Assembly (NCBI GenBank): GCA_022316685.1
Contig: JAKJHU010000082.1
Location: 1,550,001-1,614,000, forward strand
DNA length: 64,000 nt
Direction of reading: 5' to 3'
Source of the DNA: Progne subis subis
Taxonomy: Eukaryota; Chordata; Aves; Passeriformes; Hirundinidae
Under the pieces are notes generated by a model. That model saw only the letters and a list, made by a program, of their open reading frames with translations. It did not search any database and was not told the origin of the DNA. Shown here in pieces: positions 1 to 10,752 of the stretch; position 1 is the stretch's first letter, and each line of letters begins with the position of its first letter. A program made the translations under genes and the position numbers.

Positions 1-3000
1 AACCCCCCAAAACCAGGCCTGCAGGTGGGTGATTTCTCCTCCTGGCAGCCAGTGCTCAGCCTGCTGAGACCATCAGTGCAAGGGATGAGAGACTACAGCA
101 TCCCCAGTCAATCCTGACTCATGCCAAGCTCTGTAGAGCAGGGAGGGAACAGCTCAGGCAGGGGAGGATTCAATCTCCTGAGAGCAGCAATGAGAAGGAA
201 AGCTTCAGAGGTCTCTCTATACTCTGGGCATAACCACAACTGCTTGGGACACGCAAGGGTAACCCAGGTCTGCAGCAGAAAGAAAACAATCCTAATCAAA
301 CAAATAATCTCCTGTCCTCCCCACACAAAGCCATAATCTGTACAGGCACAACTTGCAAACATTGTAATCATAAATCATAAAAATCAGCTTCCATTTGTCC
401 TGGTTTTCTCCACAGATCTAATTATGAGGTAGCCAATTAGTCCTTGAGCATCCCGGCTGCCTGCATGGCTGTCCTCATAACCAGAGCAGGAGGACACTGC
501 AGCCCGCCCAGATGGGAATTATTCCAAAAGCAAAGAGTTTCTTCACATCTGTTCTTAACTCTATGGGATTAGGCCTTGGCCTGGACCACGTGCACCGCCT
601 GGTTTCATCTCCTTACAGCAGCTGAAATATCTAGGCCACTGACAGCTGGAGTGTGCAGTGCTGCAGGTGTGAGGATCTCCCTGCAGGTGTGGGCACCAGA
701 GGCAAAGAGGGGCACAGCAGCTGGCACCAGCCATCCCCTCAGCTGGGCACGAGCAGGATGGAGCACTGCAAAGGGGCAGGGATATGGCAAGGAGCACGTG
801 CACCTCATTTTCATTGTTTCTATAGCCATGGGAGCAGGCAGAAGCACACAAAGCCCGAGAGAGCTGTGACAAGCACAAAAGCAAAGGGACAAGAAACCAG
901 GCAGGGAGCACCTCCACAGCCAGGTCTGCTGTGTCCTCCCACACACTGGAGCTGGCTCTTGGCACTGCCTGCTAGATATCAGTAACTTAACCTGTCTGCT
1001 GAAGGAACCTGTCTCCCCACTTACCTTCAGTGTCCATTTCCTGTTTAATAGCGACTGATTCTAAGTAGTAAAATTCATTTAAATTGAATAAATGACTGCT
1101 TTGTCTTGCCCAGATTTTTGATCCTAATTAGTTAACTGATCTGTTGGTTTTCTCATTTCTTCTTTAGCCAGTTCACTGTGTAACAATGTTAAAAAGCCCC
1201 TACCCTCTTTGTACATTTATTTGCCATATCACAATAACTTCCTTCTTTCCTGCTACCAGCAGTCAACGTCCTGTAATCTAAACACGCTCTCCCTTCCCAC
1301 CACAGCCTTCCTCCATTCCATGATGTGCTATCTCCTTTCTCTTCCTCCCTGCAGACTGTTAGTGCCAATAACAGCACAGGCAGTCGAAGCAGAGCGTGCT
1401 CAGCTTTGTGACAGCAAGAAACCAGCCCAAGAGAACTGGAAAAAGGGGCTGGGAGGAATGAGGTGCTCTGGCCTTTGGTCAGCTCTGCAGAAAGGAGCTG
1501 TATCCTCCAGCATGACGCTGGCACTCCCCTCACGTACTTCAGCTCTTGTTTTCACAAGATGTGACTGCTTTCCCAGGGCAAATCAATGCCTTGTGTCAGA
1601 CTGCAGGAAAACATGCCCTTAAAAAAGCAGCAGTACAGATGAACTAGTCAAGGCCTGAGAAAAAAAATGAGGCAACATTAAATAAATTCTTTATTTAGAA
1701 CAACTATCAAGCTTGTGGATCTACAAGCATATCCTCAGATATGGAGGTCCCAAATTACTTGCCTTCCTGTCAGTATCAATCCATTAATCTTTTGCTGTGC
1801 ACGCAGATATACAAGATACTCGACTCCACTGTTAAAACAACCCGCCCTCATGTATGTCCTAGAGGCTGGCCAGCAAATTACAGAGAAGTGTCTTAAAATA
1901 ATTATTACAAAACTTAGGGCCATTGGCCATTGTGCCAAAGAGCTATTACTCAACACAGATAATCTCTGACAGATCAGATTCAGGAGATCCCATTTCCTTC
2001 ACTTTGGCAGTGGACTGAGGATTGATCAGCAGTAAGAGCCAAAATAAAAGCAGCTAAGCCAAACCTATTCCTTTTCCCAGTTATAACATAAGAAAAGCCA
2101 GCCCAGAACAAGAACAAATCACAGCTTGTCCAGTACCTGATGCCTATAAGAGCTCTGGGCAAGGCAAGGTAAGGCACAGCTCCTGCAGCGAGCTAAAAAG
2201 AGAATGTGACCAGGTCACCCCACTAACAAGAAGGTTTAAATAATGTCACCAAGACTAGAACAGCACTGAACCATTCAAAGTGCAAACAAAAACATGTGAG
2301 AAAACCAGGCTTCCAATCCAGTGGTCTCTAAAGTTAACAGGGACTGCAGTCAGAGCTGCTCAGTTTAGAAACCCCAGATGAAAGATTCCTGCACTGCACA
2401 CATGGAAAGCATCTTTTTTCCTGGTCAGCAGCCAGATCAATGCTGCCTTTTGAATTAACTTTAGCCTCTAAATATTGCAGCAATACTGTTCTCACTGGAA
2501 GTGAAGTTTTCTAAGCTGGTGTCCCATTCAGAGGGAACATCACCCATGACTGCAGGCTGACGTGCATGGAGAAGAGAAGCACTAAAATGATGTGGCTGTA
2601 ACTACACTTGGCTCAAGTAGGAGAATCCACATGCAGAGTCATATCACAGCTGTACCACCACACAGTTACCCTCCTCCCTGTGCAGATAACACTGATAGCA
2701 CATAGGTCATGCACATATTTTCTCTTCATATCACCGTAAGCTTGGCCATGAGCACACCCTCCAGAGAAAGTTTGCTTAAGTGATAACACCTATCTGACAT
2801 CAGAAAAATTCAGAGACAGGAAAGATTAAAAAAACCAAAAAACCGTCCAACAGGGCACAGAAATCAGCAGTCACATCTGTCTGCTCAAACCAGACTGGTT
2901 CAGAAAGGACAAACTGTCACCCCTCTGACTGGGGGTTTAATGCAGGGAAATCAAGATGCAGCAAGCAAGAGCAAAGAGCATGGCAGCAAGGGAAGAGTGA

Positions 3001-4410
3001 CCCAAGAACAGAAAGAGGTAGCAACAGCATTAACACAGCAAGAAAGTACATCCCTTAAAAGACACACAAAATGATCTAGGCAAACTGGTCACACATTAGC
3101 TCTGTGTCTTCTTGCCTTTGAAGAGGATGGTCCTCTTGCTGTTTTGAGAAACTTCAAACCTCATTACACAGCAGCATCCATGCACTCCTCATACATGGGA
3201 AGGTTAAAAAACTCCAGGCCTACAAATCTTAGCTTTGGGGTAAGGAAAAGAAATTGCCTTTTTGGTTCAGGATTACAAAAGCTCACTCATCTCTCCCTCA
3301 CTCAGTTCCTCAGCCTTCATGTGCTTAGAACCTCCTCCTCTTGTGAGGGTGAGGAGGTTCTTGTACTCAGTGCTGCAATGCAAGGTCTTTTAACCAAGTG
3401 ACTCCTGGGCTGTTCAGTATTTTACTGGCCTCCTTCATTCTCTCACCAGCACATCCTACTGTGATTTCCCCTTTTCTCTGCATGTCTACACTTGAACTCT
3501 CCCCAAAAAAGACAACCATGAAGGGTAACAGGTCTATGGAGGAAAAGTGCAAACACTCTGAGATGTGCCTATAAGAACAAAGGTCTCACTCTATTGCTGG
3601 ACAAGTGGCAGACTGACTCTGACAATGCACTGTGACACATGGTTCTAACGCTGGAGAGTTTGCTTCACAGCCTACTGCTGGCCAAAGGGAATCAGCAAAG
3701 GGATACCTTGATACCTACAAAGAGCTCTCAGAGGCAGGGAAGATTTAACTTTGCAAGCAAGGCCTTGCATTAAAGGCTTTTTGCCACGCTCTGCAATGAG
3801 GTCCTGGACCCAGCAGAGCCCATCTCTCTCCTGGCTGTGCACAGGCTACAGCTTTAAAGGTGGGTCTTTTGTCAAGTGGCTTCAGCCATGTAGCAGTCCT
3901 GGTTAATGTGTTATCTACAGAGTCTGCAGCATTGCTGGGCAGTAAAGAAACACTGTTCTTTTATTAAAAGCCAAATAAACATCCTTCACTCTTCATAGCC
4001 ATCTCTGGGGCAGGTACAGCTCATCTCTTGGCACACCCCTCCTTGCTGATCTGCGTTGGCTGAGCTGTGGTGCTGTTGCTGCCTCTCGCTCCAAAGGCAC
4101 AGCAGCAGCATGGAGCTGGCCTTCCTGTGCCTACACAGAGCCTCTGAGGAAAGGCAAAGCACAAATTACCTGGTGCCTGCTGTAAGTCACAAGCAGGATA
4201 CTGCGAGTTTGCAAGCGCATGCCAGTGTCACTCCAGTCACCTCAGATTTCCCAACTGTCCCCATTCCAAGGAGAGACATCCCCATCCTACAGCTATGTGC
4301 TAGGGACTGGAGAAGTCAGATGGACAGCCCTGTTCTTCCCAGCTCCCAGACAGGGCAGCTACACAGCTCTGCCATGCTCGGCCTGCTTGGTGCATATTCC
4401 TCAGACCTAC
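1..4410 (-). other. ST6GAL1: ST6GAL1 intron downstream of exon 3 (partial)
   Basis: This stretch follows the splice donor at 4409-4410 (CAG|GTAGGT on the minus strand), so it is read as intron of ST6GAL1 running off the left edge. I looked on the minus strand for the next expected coding exons (the second half of the catalytic domain, with sialylmotifs S, III and VS) and found no convincing match. Only short chance open frames on both strands are present. No clear transposon, RNA gene or repeat array was recognised. A small diverged exon could have been missed by eye. Confidence 0.6.
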
Positions 4411-4508
4411 CTGGGAATTCACAAGACGAATTGTTGTCTTTTGCCCCACGTCATCTTGAAAGCCCTTGACAGGAGCCCCATTGAATCGCAAGACGGCATC
4501 GTGGCTGT
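4411..4508 (-). CDS. ST6GAL1: ST6GAL1 coding exon 3, second half of sialylmotif L
   Basis: This 98-bp internal exon continues the sialyltransferase reading frame. The acceptor is TTTGACTTTCAG just before position 4508 and the donor is CAG|GTAGGT after 4411. The first two bases complete a codon begun in the preceding exon (G|AC, Asp209). The exon then encodes residues 210-241, containing [11 protein letters not shown] and [10 protein letters not shown]. This is the C-terminal half of sialylmotif L, which in GT29 sialyltransferases binds the donor CMP-sialic acid. Exon 2 coding (625 bp) plus this exon (98 bp) gives 723 bp, exactly 241 codons, so the splice model keeps frame. The match to the ST6GAL1 family is strong and no stop interrupts it. 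The following exons lie outside the window or were not seen. Confidence 0.93.
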
Positions 4509-7500
4509 CTGAAAGTCAAACAGAGGGAAAACCTGTGAGCCAGCAGCTGGGCTTGGGTGATACCAGAAACAAGTGACATTATTCACCTGCACTTCTAATA
4601 CAATCTGGCTAATCCCTGGCTTTCAACCTAACATCCAGAAGCAGCAAGTCAGATTCTTTGGAGGAAGGTGTGGCTCAAACTTCATGATCATTACATTTCT
4701 TAAAATCTACTCTTTAAAACTACAACCCACTGCCAGGTTGAGAGCACAACCCTGTCATTTTATCTCCCTCTTCCTCCTTCCAAACACTTTACCAGGAGAT
4801 ATACCAATACACAATTAATTTACCACATGGCTGGCTGCAAACTTCGCAATTAGGAAGTAGCAGCAAGCCAGCATCCTCCTCCAGCCTGGAGGTTGACCAG
4901 CCCCAGAAACACGTACACCAGCCACAGAGGAAAGCCAAGCTGACCTCAGCCTGCCAGCATGCCTCCCACTGAAATACACCCACTGCTGTGCCTTTAACAG
5001 ACACAGCTTGTAACATGCCTTGGGATCCACTGCATTTTCCTCTGCTGGCATCACCTCTTCAGATAGCACAGCACTCCTCCAGTACCCTCCTCTGCCTTGG
5101 CACAGCCAGCCAGGCCACTGTAACATCCTGCAGTCAGGCTGCTGCTGTGACAGAGGGCACTTGTGCTTGTCAGCCTGGCTTCTCCCTGCCTTGAGGCTGC
5201 ATTTGGATAAGAAACCCTCCCTGTGATCAGAGGAGCTGAGTTAGAGAAGCAGGGCCATCTTTCCTGCATTCACACTGAAGCCACATGACTGCCACACAAA
5301 GCACCTACAGTCAGGGTCTGTGGGAGTTCTCAAGTTCTAGGGCAGAAGGACCCACCTGGCCCAGTACTGGGTCTTTTTGAGATAATTTTCTTGAAAATGG
5401 GAGTGTTCTAACAAGCAATGCTAGAGGCTCAGTAATCCCTGGCAGCAAAGACTGATTTCTCAGCTATTTTATTCTCCTAGACAAGTGGGGCTTCTTAAGA
5501 GCCCTTCCAAAGCACCATCCAAACTCAAGAAAGGTGATGTACCTGGAAAAAAGTGTCTCCATGCTGAGAAGTGGTTCTGCTGTTACCACTACAGACCCTT
5601 AGCTCCATATCCTACCTTGCACTAATGCAACACAGGGTTATGATTTCCCCATACACAAGTTCAGTCAGACACCAAGCATTAATATGCCCCAAGTTTGCAC
5701 ATTAAATGGTGTTTAGAGACTGCTCAGGCAGAGTAGCTGGCTCTCTGTCTCCAGGTGGTTGTGGTACACTCAGTATCTCTCACATCAGATTTTTCAGTGG
5801 CAATTTATAACCTTCAGCAATACCAAAAGCTCAGTAAAAGGTGGTTGTTAACAACCCTGTGCTGCTCTGCCAGTCTCTTACTTCACCTAATTGCTCATTT
5901 GATATCTTAACATGATTACACAGAACAAATATTTCACGGAATAATAACTCAGCAATCCATTGTGCTCATTTACACCAACAGTTAATTTTGAGCTTGTAAG
6001 ATTTAGTACCTTTTTGACAACTTCCTCCAACAACACCATGACATTTCCTACATGGAAAAAAGTGGGGAAAAAACATACAGAAATACACTGAATGCTCCTG
6101 AATCCTTAATACTCACCCTGCCCAGCTCAAGGCTGCAAGCACTCAAACTCTGCAGAAGCACCAGCAGAGTTAACTGCTTGAGCAGAAAGGTGGAAGTTTG
6201 TGACCCAGGCAAACAGGGCAGGGACACCAGCAGGGGTTAATGGCATTTGCCTCGGGCACACTACACAGTGACCTCCCCAGCCTCCATCCCTTGTGATCTG
6301 GAACAAACCAGCGCTTCAGTTCGGGAGGGCTCAGAGCTCGGCTGTGGGAACAATGACAGGGCTTTGCCTGCCCAGCCCATCCCACTTGGCTGCTCCCATG
6401 CCCAATCCAGAGGTACAGGGACTGCATTCCAACACTCCAGAACACCACCTCCCACTCGTGTGAGGGTCTCCTTCCAGAGGAACAAGCACTGGCAGTAAGA
6501 GTGGAGCCTAGCACAGACACTCCTGGGTACAAGCCAGCTGAGCTGGGGAGGCTGTTCAACAGAACATCACTTCTGTCAAACCTTTAGCTCTGAACTCCAA
6601 GAGGCACCCAGACAACCTGAGACAAGTACCTGGAGGAAAAGAACTGGCTTCCCAAGTCTTAACCCATCTCACTTCAAACACTCCTAAGAGGCAGAAACAT
6701 CAACCAGCTCCCACTTGCAATTTGTACCAGGAGGCAATGCTGTTCTTCACCACATTTTTCGTAGCATTTTAGCACACTTCCAACTGCTCAGCCTCACTCT
6801 AGTTTGGGGGAGAACTTCTGAGCAAGTACCAGAACTAAACACTGTCTGCCATGAGTGACTATGATTCCAAAGGCTTTGCCGAAGTTGTCCATGACTGATG
6901 GATTAAAATCTATCCATCTACCTGGTTTCAGAAGAAGGCTGCTTGCAGTTTAGTGCAGGCCAAAGGGCTCTAATCCAACAGACAACTTATGAATACACAA
7001 AAGCCTGCAAACAATTTCCAATTGAGAGAAACCTCCCAGACTTAAAAACTTCTTCAGTGAAGCTACACTTCAGCAAAGCATGAACCTTAAATGAGCTCCA
7101 AACACCGAAAAATGAAGCAAGGTGAGGGAGCTGCAGGCTCTGGAGAATTTTCTGCCTGGTACAAAATCCTGAGTTGAAGGCTGGAGAGCTGGTTTCCCCA
7201 GCATGCTGCTATTGTAAAGACATGAAAAACTTTGACATCAAAATATGCTTCTTTATAATCCACAAAGACCAAAGCTTCAGCATTTAATAATTAATGCATT
7301 ACCTAAAGGTGAATATGGTCAGATGAAACCACAAAGCATCACCTAACTTTGTCCAAGGAGATAAATCCCTGTAAAGTCTTTTGATGGTCTTCTGGGTCAC
7401 TCAAATTCAGCCAGCTGCCTTATGGCTCAGAATGAAGCAGTGCCACTTTTGAAAAGCCTTGAGCAAGAATTACAGAATCACTGAGGCTGGAAGGGACCTC

Positions 7501-7972
7501 TGAAGATTGTCTGTGCCCAGCTCTCTGCTCAACACAGATTGCTCAGGGCTACGTCCAGGGAGGCGTTTTCCCCTTAAGCATTTTTTTAATTTCTTTTCTG
7601 AAAATGTCTTCCTGTATGAATTTTTTCCCTGACTGTGTAACAAGTATTACACAACCCACCCCAAGCCCTCTCAAGAAACAAACACTTGAGGAACCAAGAC
7701 TGCTCTCTGGCATCCAATACGTGTGTGATCCTCTAGTGATGCCAAAGGGATCATGAAAATCAAAAGGACTTGCTACAGTAGAGCTATTATTACTCCCATC
7801 TCCAGCTAGGCTGAAATATTTACTGACTTTAGAAGTTTAACATTTCAACTTGTTTTAAACACCTTTTGACCACAAGAGACTTATCAGTAAGACCATGGCA
7901 GCAGGTTACCTCTACTCAGCCCAAGTTATAAAACAGTGATATTTGACTTCATGCTAACAGAAAGATACCAAC
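4509..7972 (-). other. ST6GAL1: ST6GAL1 intron between coding exons 2 and 3
   Basis: A 3.46-kb phase-1 intron with GT (7971-7972) and AG (4509-4510) ends on the minus strand. It splits sialylmotif L. Apart from a short CR1-like fragment at 7472-7572 I see no exon, RNA gene or tandem array in it. Several 60-130 codon open frames on both strands show no family resemblance. Confidence 0.85.
7472..7572 (-). repeat. CR1 LINE 3'-end fragment
   Basis: The text ACAGAATCACTGAGGCTGGA followed by AGGGACCTCTG is the reverse complement of the typical avian CR1 3' tail (tail repeats of the ATTCTATG type, then a 'ggtcccttccaacc'-like segment). It continues with recognisable, degraded CR1 text (CTCTGCTCAACACAGATTGC, then GTCCAGGGAGGCG). 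The element is therefore on the minus strand with its 3' end at the left and is heavily 5'-truncated. The right boundary is approximate because the similarity fades into an AT-rich stretch. Confidence 0.6.
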
Positions 7973-8597
7973 CTATCTCCTGTCCCAAGCGAGATGACTT
8001 CAGAGACCCTGCTGAGGACACGACAGCACAGCGACCCAGGTGTCCCAATGTTTCACTGAGGCTTTTCCCTGGCAGGTACTGCTGCCACTCAGAGGTACCA
8101 AAAGGACCATCCAACCTCTGTATCATGGTCACATTGACCCTGTCCCGCAGCTGGCAGAGCAACTTCTCTGGGCTGAGCTTAGCATTCCTCTTCCCGTTGT
8201 AAGTCACATTGTACTTGTTCATGGCCAGGTAGTTTTTCCTGACCTTCTGCAACCTGGGTATGAGATTTCTGGATGAGCTGTCCTTATCCCATACCTTCCC
8301 AAAGGCTGCTTTCTTGGACTTTTCAGCTGTTTCAGAGGTGCTGGCCTTTACTTTGTTTTGGGTACCAAGCCACATTTGGGGTATCTGTCCCAGCTCACTG
8401 GCTGCTTCATGGAAAAGCCCTTGTGATTTAACCAGGTTCCATTTCTCCGAACTCCTGTGCCCCTGCAAATCCTCGTTTGTGGTCTTCAAAGGATCATAGT
8501 AGCTTCTTCTTGTTTCTCTCCACAGGCAAACTGTCAGTGCTACCAGTATCACCACAAGAACACACATTAACTTTTTGAACACATTGATGTGAACCAT
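7973..8597 (-). CDS. ST6GAL1: ST6GAL1 first coding exon: cytoplasmic tail, TM anchor, stem, start of catalytic domain
   Basis: ST6GAL1 is a Golgi type II membrane enzyme (GT29) that adds alpha-2,6-linked sialic acid from CMP-sialic acid to Gal-beta-1,4-GlcNAc ends of N-glycans. The ATG at 8597 has a good context (A at -3, G at +4). Residues 1-9 are a short basic cytoplasmic tail and about 10-26 a hydrophobic signal anchor ([16 protein letters not shown]). About 27-100 form a divergent stem. From about 103 the conserved block [15 protein letters not shown] begins the luminal domain. Residues 187-208 ([15 protein letters not shown]...) start sialylmotif L. Cys148 and Cys190 align with human Cys142 and Cys184, which form disulfides. 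Sequons are visible at Asn130 and Asn155. The donor is GAGATAG|GTTGGT at 7972-7973. An apparent longer frame begins with GTG at 8624 and is not a start. Confidence 0.95.
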
Positions 8598-8611
8598 AGT
8601 GCACGGTGCAT
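8567..8611 (-). other. Short upstream ORF overlapping the ST6GAL1 start
   Basis: An out-of-frame ATG at 8611, 14 nt upstream of the ST6GAL1 ATG and in the same exon, opens a 14-codon frame that ends in TAA at 8567-8569, inside the main coding sequence. Its context is weak (T at -3), so most ribosomes would probably scan past it. If translated it would compete with the main start. The sequence is direct; the regulatory effect is inference. Confidence 0.45.
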
Positions 8612-8635
8612 CCAGATGGGACACCGGAAGGACGC
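8598..8635 (-). other. ST6GAL1: ST6GAL1 5'UTR part of exon 2, with splice acceptor
   Basis: On the minus strand the pyrimidine-rich GTTTCTTTTTCCCAG ends at 8636 and is followed by 38 nt of leader before the ATG. This predicts at least one further noncoding exon upstream (to the right). All ST6GAL1 coding sequence starts in this exon, so any upstream promoter, including an LTR, can in principle make the complete enzyme. Confidence 0.8.
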
Positions 8636-9955
8636 CTGGGAAAAAGAAACAGCTCAGTCAGGGCTGCAGGCACAGGTAGAGTCATGGAGATCTGTGTGCA
8701 GTGGGAGGGGAGAGAGACAACATCGGGGTAATTCTAAAATTTCAGGCTGTTTAAAGATCTCATTTCAAGGTCTACCACCCCAAACACCAAACAGAAAGAC
8801 CTGAGCTGGCTATCAGCCATCACATGCTATCTAATGGTGACCTGAAGCCACTGCCACTCAAACCTTTTCTCTACTCCCTTCCACAAGTGATAGCCAAATT
8901 TAACACTGCCAGTATCATACCAGCAAGCAGGGTTAGGTCTCCACATTGCTTTGCTTCATCTCCCATCCCTGACAGTCAACATCCAAATGGCCAACAAATG
9001 CCCTTCCAGAAATGAGTTTTTACTTTACCACAGACTGTAACACCAAAGAAGGACATTATAAAGCATAGAACTGGAAAGAAAAACAAACAAAAAAACACTG
9101 AGTTCATGAGCACCAGGAGCTTCACTAGCCTGGCACTTTGGTGGCTTTCCATGCTGCATGTCTGCAGTGGGCTGAGTGCACTCTCAACTGAGCACCTCAC
9201 TGAACACCTGGGGGAAGCCAATTAAGCCCCAGTAAGGTTTTGGGGCATGTTTGGGCTCATAAATGCACTTGGATGAGCATTACTCCAGGTAAGTTACCTC
9301 TGGAGAAAGCAAAGCCAGACACTGCCTCACACTATCAGAAACCTCCAGCTCCCATCAGGTCATTAAAGGGGGAATCCAATAGAACTGTCCAAAAAGCAGC
9401 TCAAATGAGGCTGATTCATGGGGGGGGCTGCACATTGATGCAGAAACACCTCACAAGCAGCACAAAGAACCACAGCAGGAGCAGGACAGCAGCTGCTCAT
9501 TTCCCTACATGGCTGCTCCAGTTGTGTCCAAAAGCATGGGAACAGTATGGAGTCTCCAGGTGTCCCCAGGAGACAAATACATGCAGATCACTGCCATTCC
9601 CAGAGAGGCACAAGTAGCACCTTCCTCCCTGAGTAACCTGCTGAAAGCAAGCACTGCAGTGCTGGGCTGCTGACAAATTACTGAGCTACAAACACTACCT
9701 GTGGATAAAGCAGCAGCTCTTCAACTCAAGTCATTTTTGTCTGTTGGCAGATTTTCCTCCGGGGCCTTAAGCAGGATATCACAAAACACAGCAGTTCTGG
9801 GATGTGCTGAAGAGTCAAGAAATACCTGAAAAAAGAGGAAAAGAGAGAACCTATTAAGGAAAAACCTCATAGTTCTAGGGATGAGTAGGTATTGCCTCAT
9901 AAGCCTGGTGGTCCCAAAGAAGCTGTTACCAAGGCCTGGAAGGACAGCAGCAAAC
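8636..9955 (-). other. ST6GAL1: ST6GAL1 5' intron, segment between exon 2 and the provirus
   Basis: About 1.3 kb of ordinary noncoding sequence between the splice acceptor of the first coding exon and the provirus target site. No exon, array or RNA gene was recognised. A run of nine G occurs near 9420. Open frames such as the one at 9240-9617 have no recognisable similarity. Confidence 0.6.
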
Positions 9956-9960
9956 ACCAC
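9956..9960. repeat. Target site duplication, left copy (ACCAC)
   Basis: ACCAC directly abuts the left LTR and is repeated directly after the right LTR at 16501-16505. A 5-bp duplication fits retroviral integration and is the usual length for class III (ERV-L) elements. Confidence 0.85.
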
Positions 9961-10642
9961 TGTCTTGGTTTGAAAAAGACAGTTGTCTGCTAAGGAGAGG
10001 CAAGCCTCTCCAGGAAATAAGGAATTCAAATCTTTCCCTCCGTGTTATTATAATTTAGAAGATTAAAAAAAAAAACCTTTCGGTCAGAGCTATAGGGAAA
10101 AGGAATAACAGTCCTTTACTAGTAAATATAACAGGACAGACAAACAACAACAGCACTTATAATAACAGTACAACAGAACCAAGAACCCTGAGGGCAAACG
10201 GTGGCAAAGTCCGTCGCTGATGGCTGCAAGCTGGAAACGGTGGATTTTGTCCTCAGCAGGCAGGCAGGGGGTGCCCCGGCAGGTAAAGTGGGCAGTGCCG
10301 AAGAACCCGCAGCGGCTGGACCCCGGGCTGACCCAAAATCCAGCAGGGTAACGAAGAAACTCCGAATTCCTGGGCGCTCCAACAGATGATAAAATTCCCA
10401 GGACCAAACTCTTCCGTTAGCTGTGGACTCCAGGCAGCTACCCGTAGCCCGACCGTCCTCCCCGGGAAAAGCCGAGAGAAGTGAGGCCACCCCCCAGCTC
10501 TCTCCGGAGCCTCCTCCCTTCCCCAAAACCAAGTGATCAACTTCTTTTGTCAGGTTAAGCACAGCTTAACTACCCCTACTTAAAAATCTAGCAACTCATG
10601 GGGGGGGGGGGGAAATTCTACAGGAGAACTTAACCCTCAACA
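9961..10642 (-). repeat. 3' LTR of the ERV-L-like provirus
   Basis: A 682-bp LTR. In the element's sense it starts TGTTGAGGG and ends CCAAGACA, the standard TG...CA termini. It is colinear with 15819-16500. It contains a 13-base homopolymer of G (C in the sense strand) near its start and an A-run of 11. No canonical AATAAA was seen; AGTAAA occurs in the sense strand (around 10116-10121) and might serve as a variant signal. This copy lies about 1.3 kb upstream of the ST6GAL1 first coding exon and points towards it. Confidence 0.95.
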
Positions 10643-10668
10643 TTATCCACCCCAAATTTTTCCCACCC
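10643..10668 (-). other. Polypurine-tract candidate
   Basis: Immediately before the 3' LTR, the sense strand reads GGGTGGGAAAAATTTGGGG and then TGGATAA up to the LTR TG. This is purine-rich and in the place where plus-strand DNA synthesis is primed in retroviruses. It is interrupted by T residues, so the exact primer is uncertain. Confidence 0.5.
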
Positions 10669-10752
10669 TAACATATTATATTGAATTTAAACCTTTAAAT
10701 AATATACATATATATATACACGTGAATATAAATACAGACACAGTCACAGTGT

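Noticed and set aside
8598..8624. N-terminal extension of ST6GAL1 starting at 8624
   Set aside because: The first codon is GTG and the segment is 5'UTR. The ATG at 8597 has a good context and is followed at once by the tail and signal anchor expected for the family.
10201..10562. Open frames inside the left LTR (repeated at 16017-16421 in the right LTR)
   Set aside because: They recur in both LTRs with frame-changing indels, as expected for chance frames in a noncoding LTR.
10643..10752. Possible env remnant between integrase and the 3' LTR
   Set aside because: Only 110 AT-rich bases remain after the integrase stop. There is no room for a surface or transmembrane subunit, and env-less structure is usual for class III elements.
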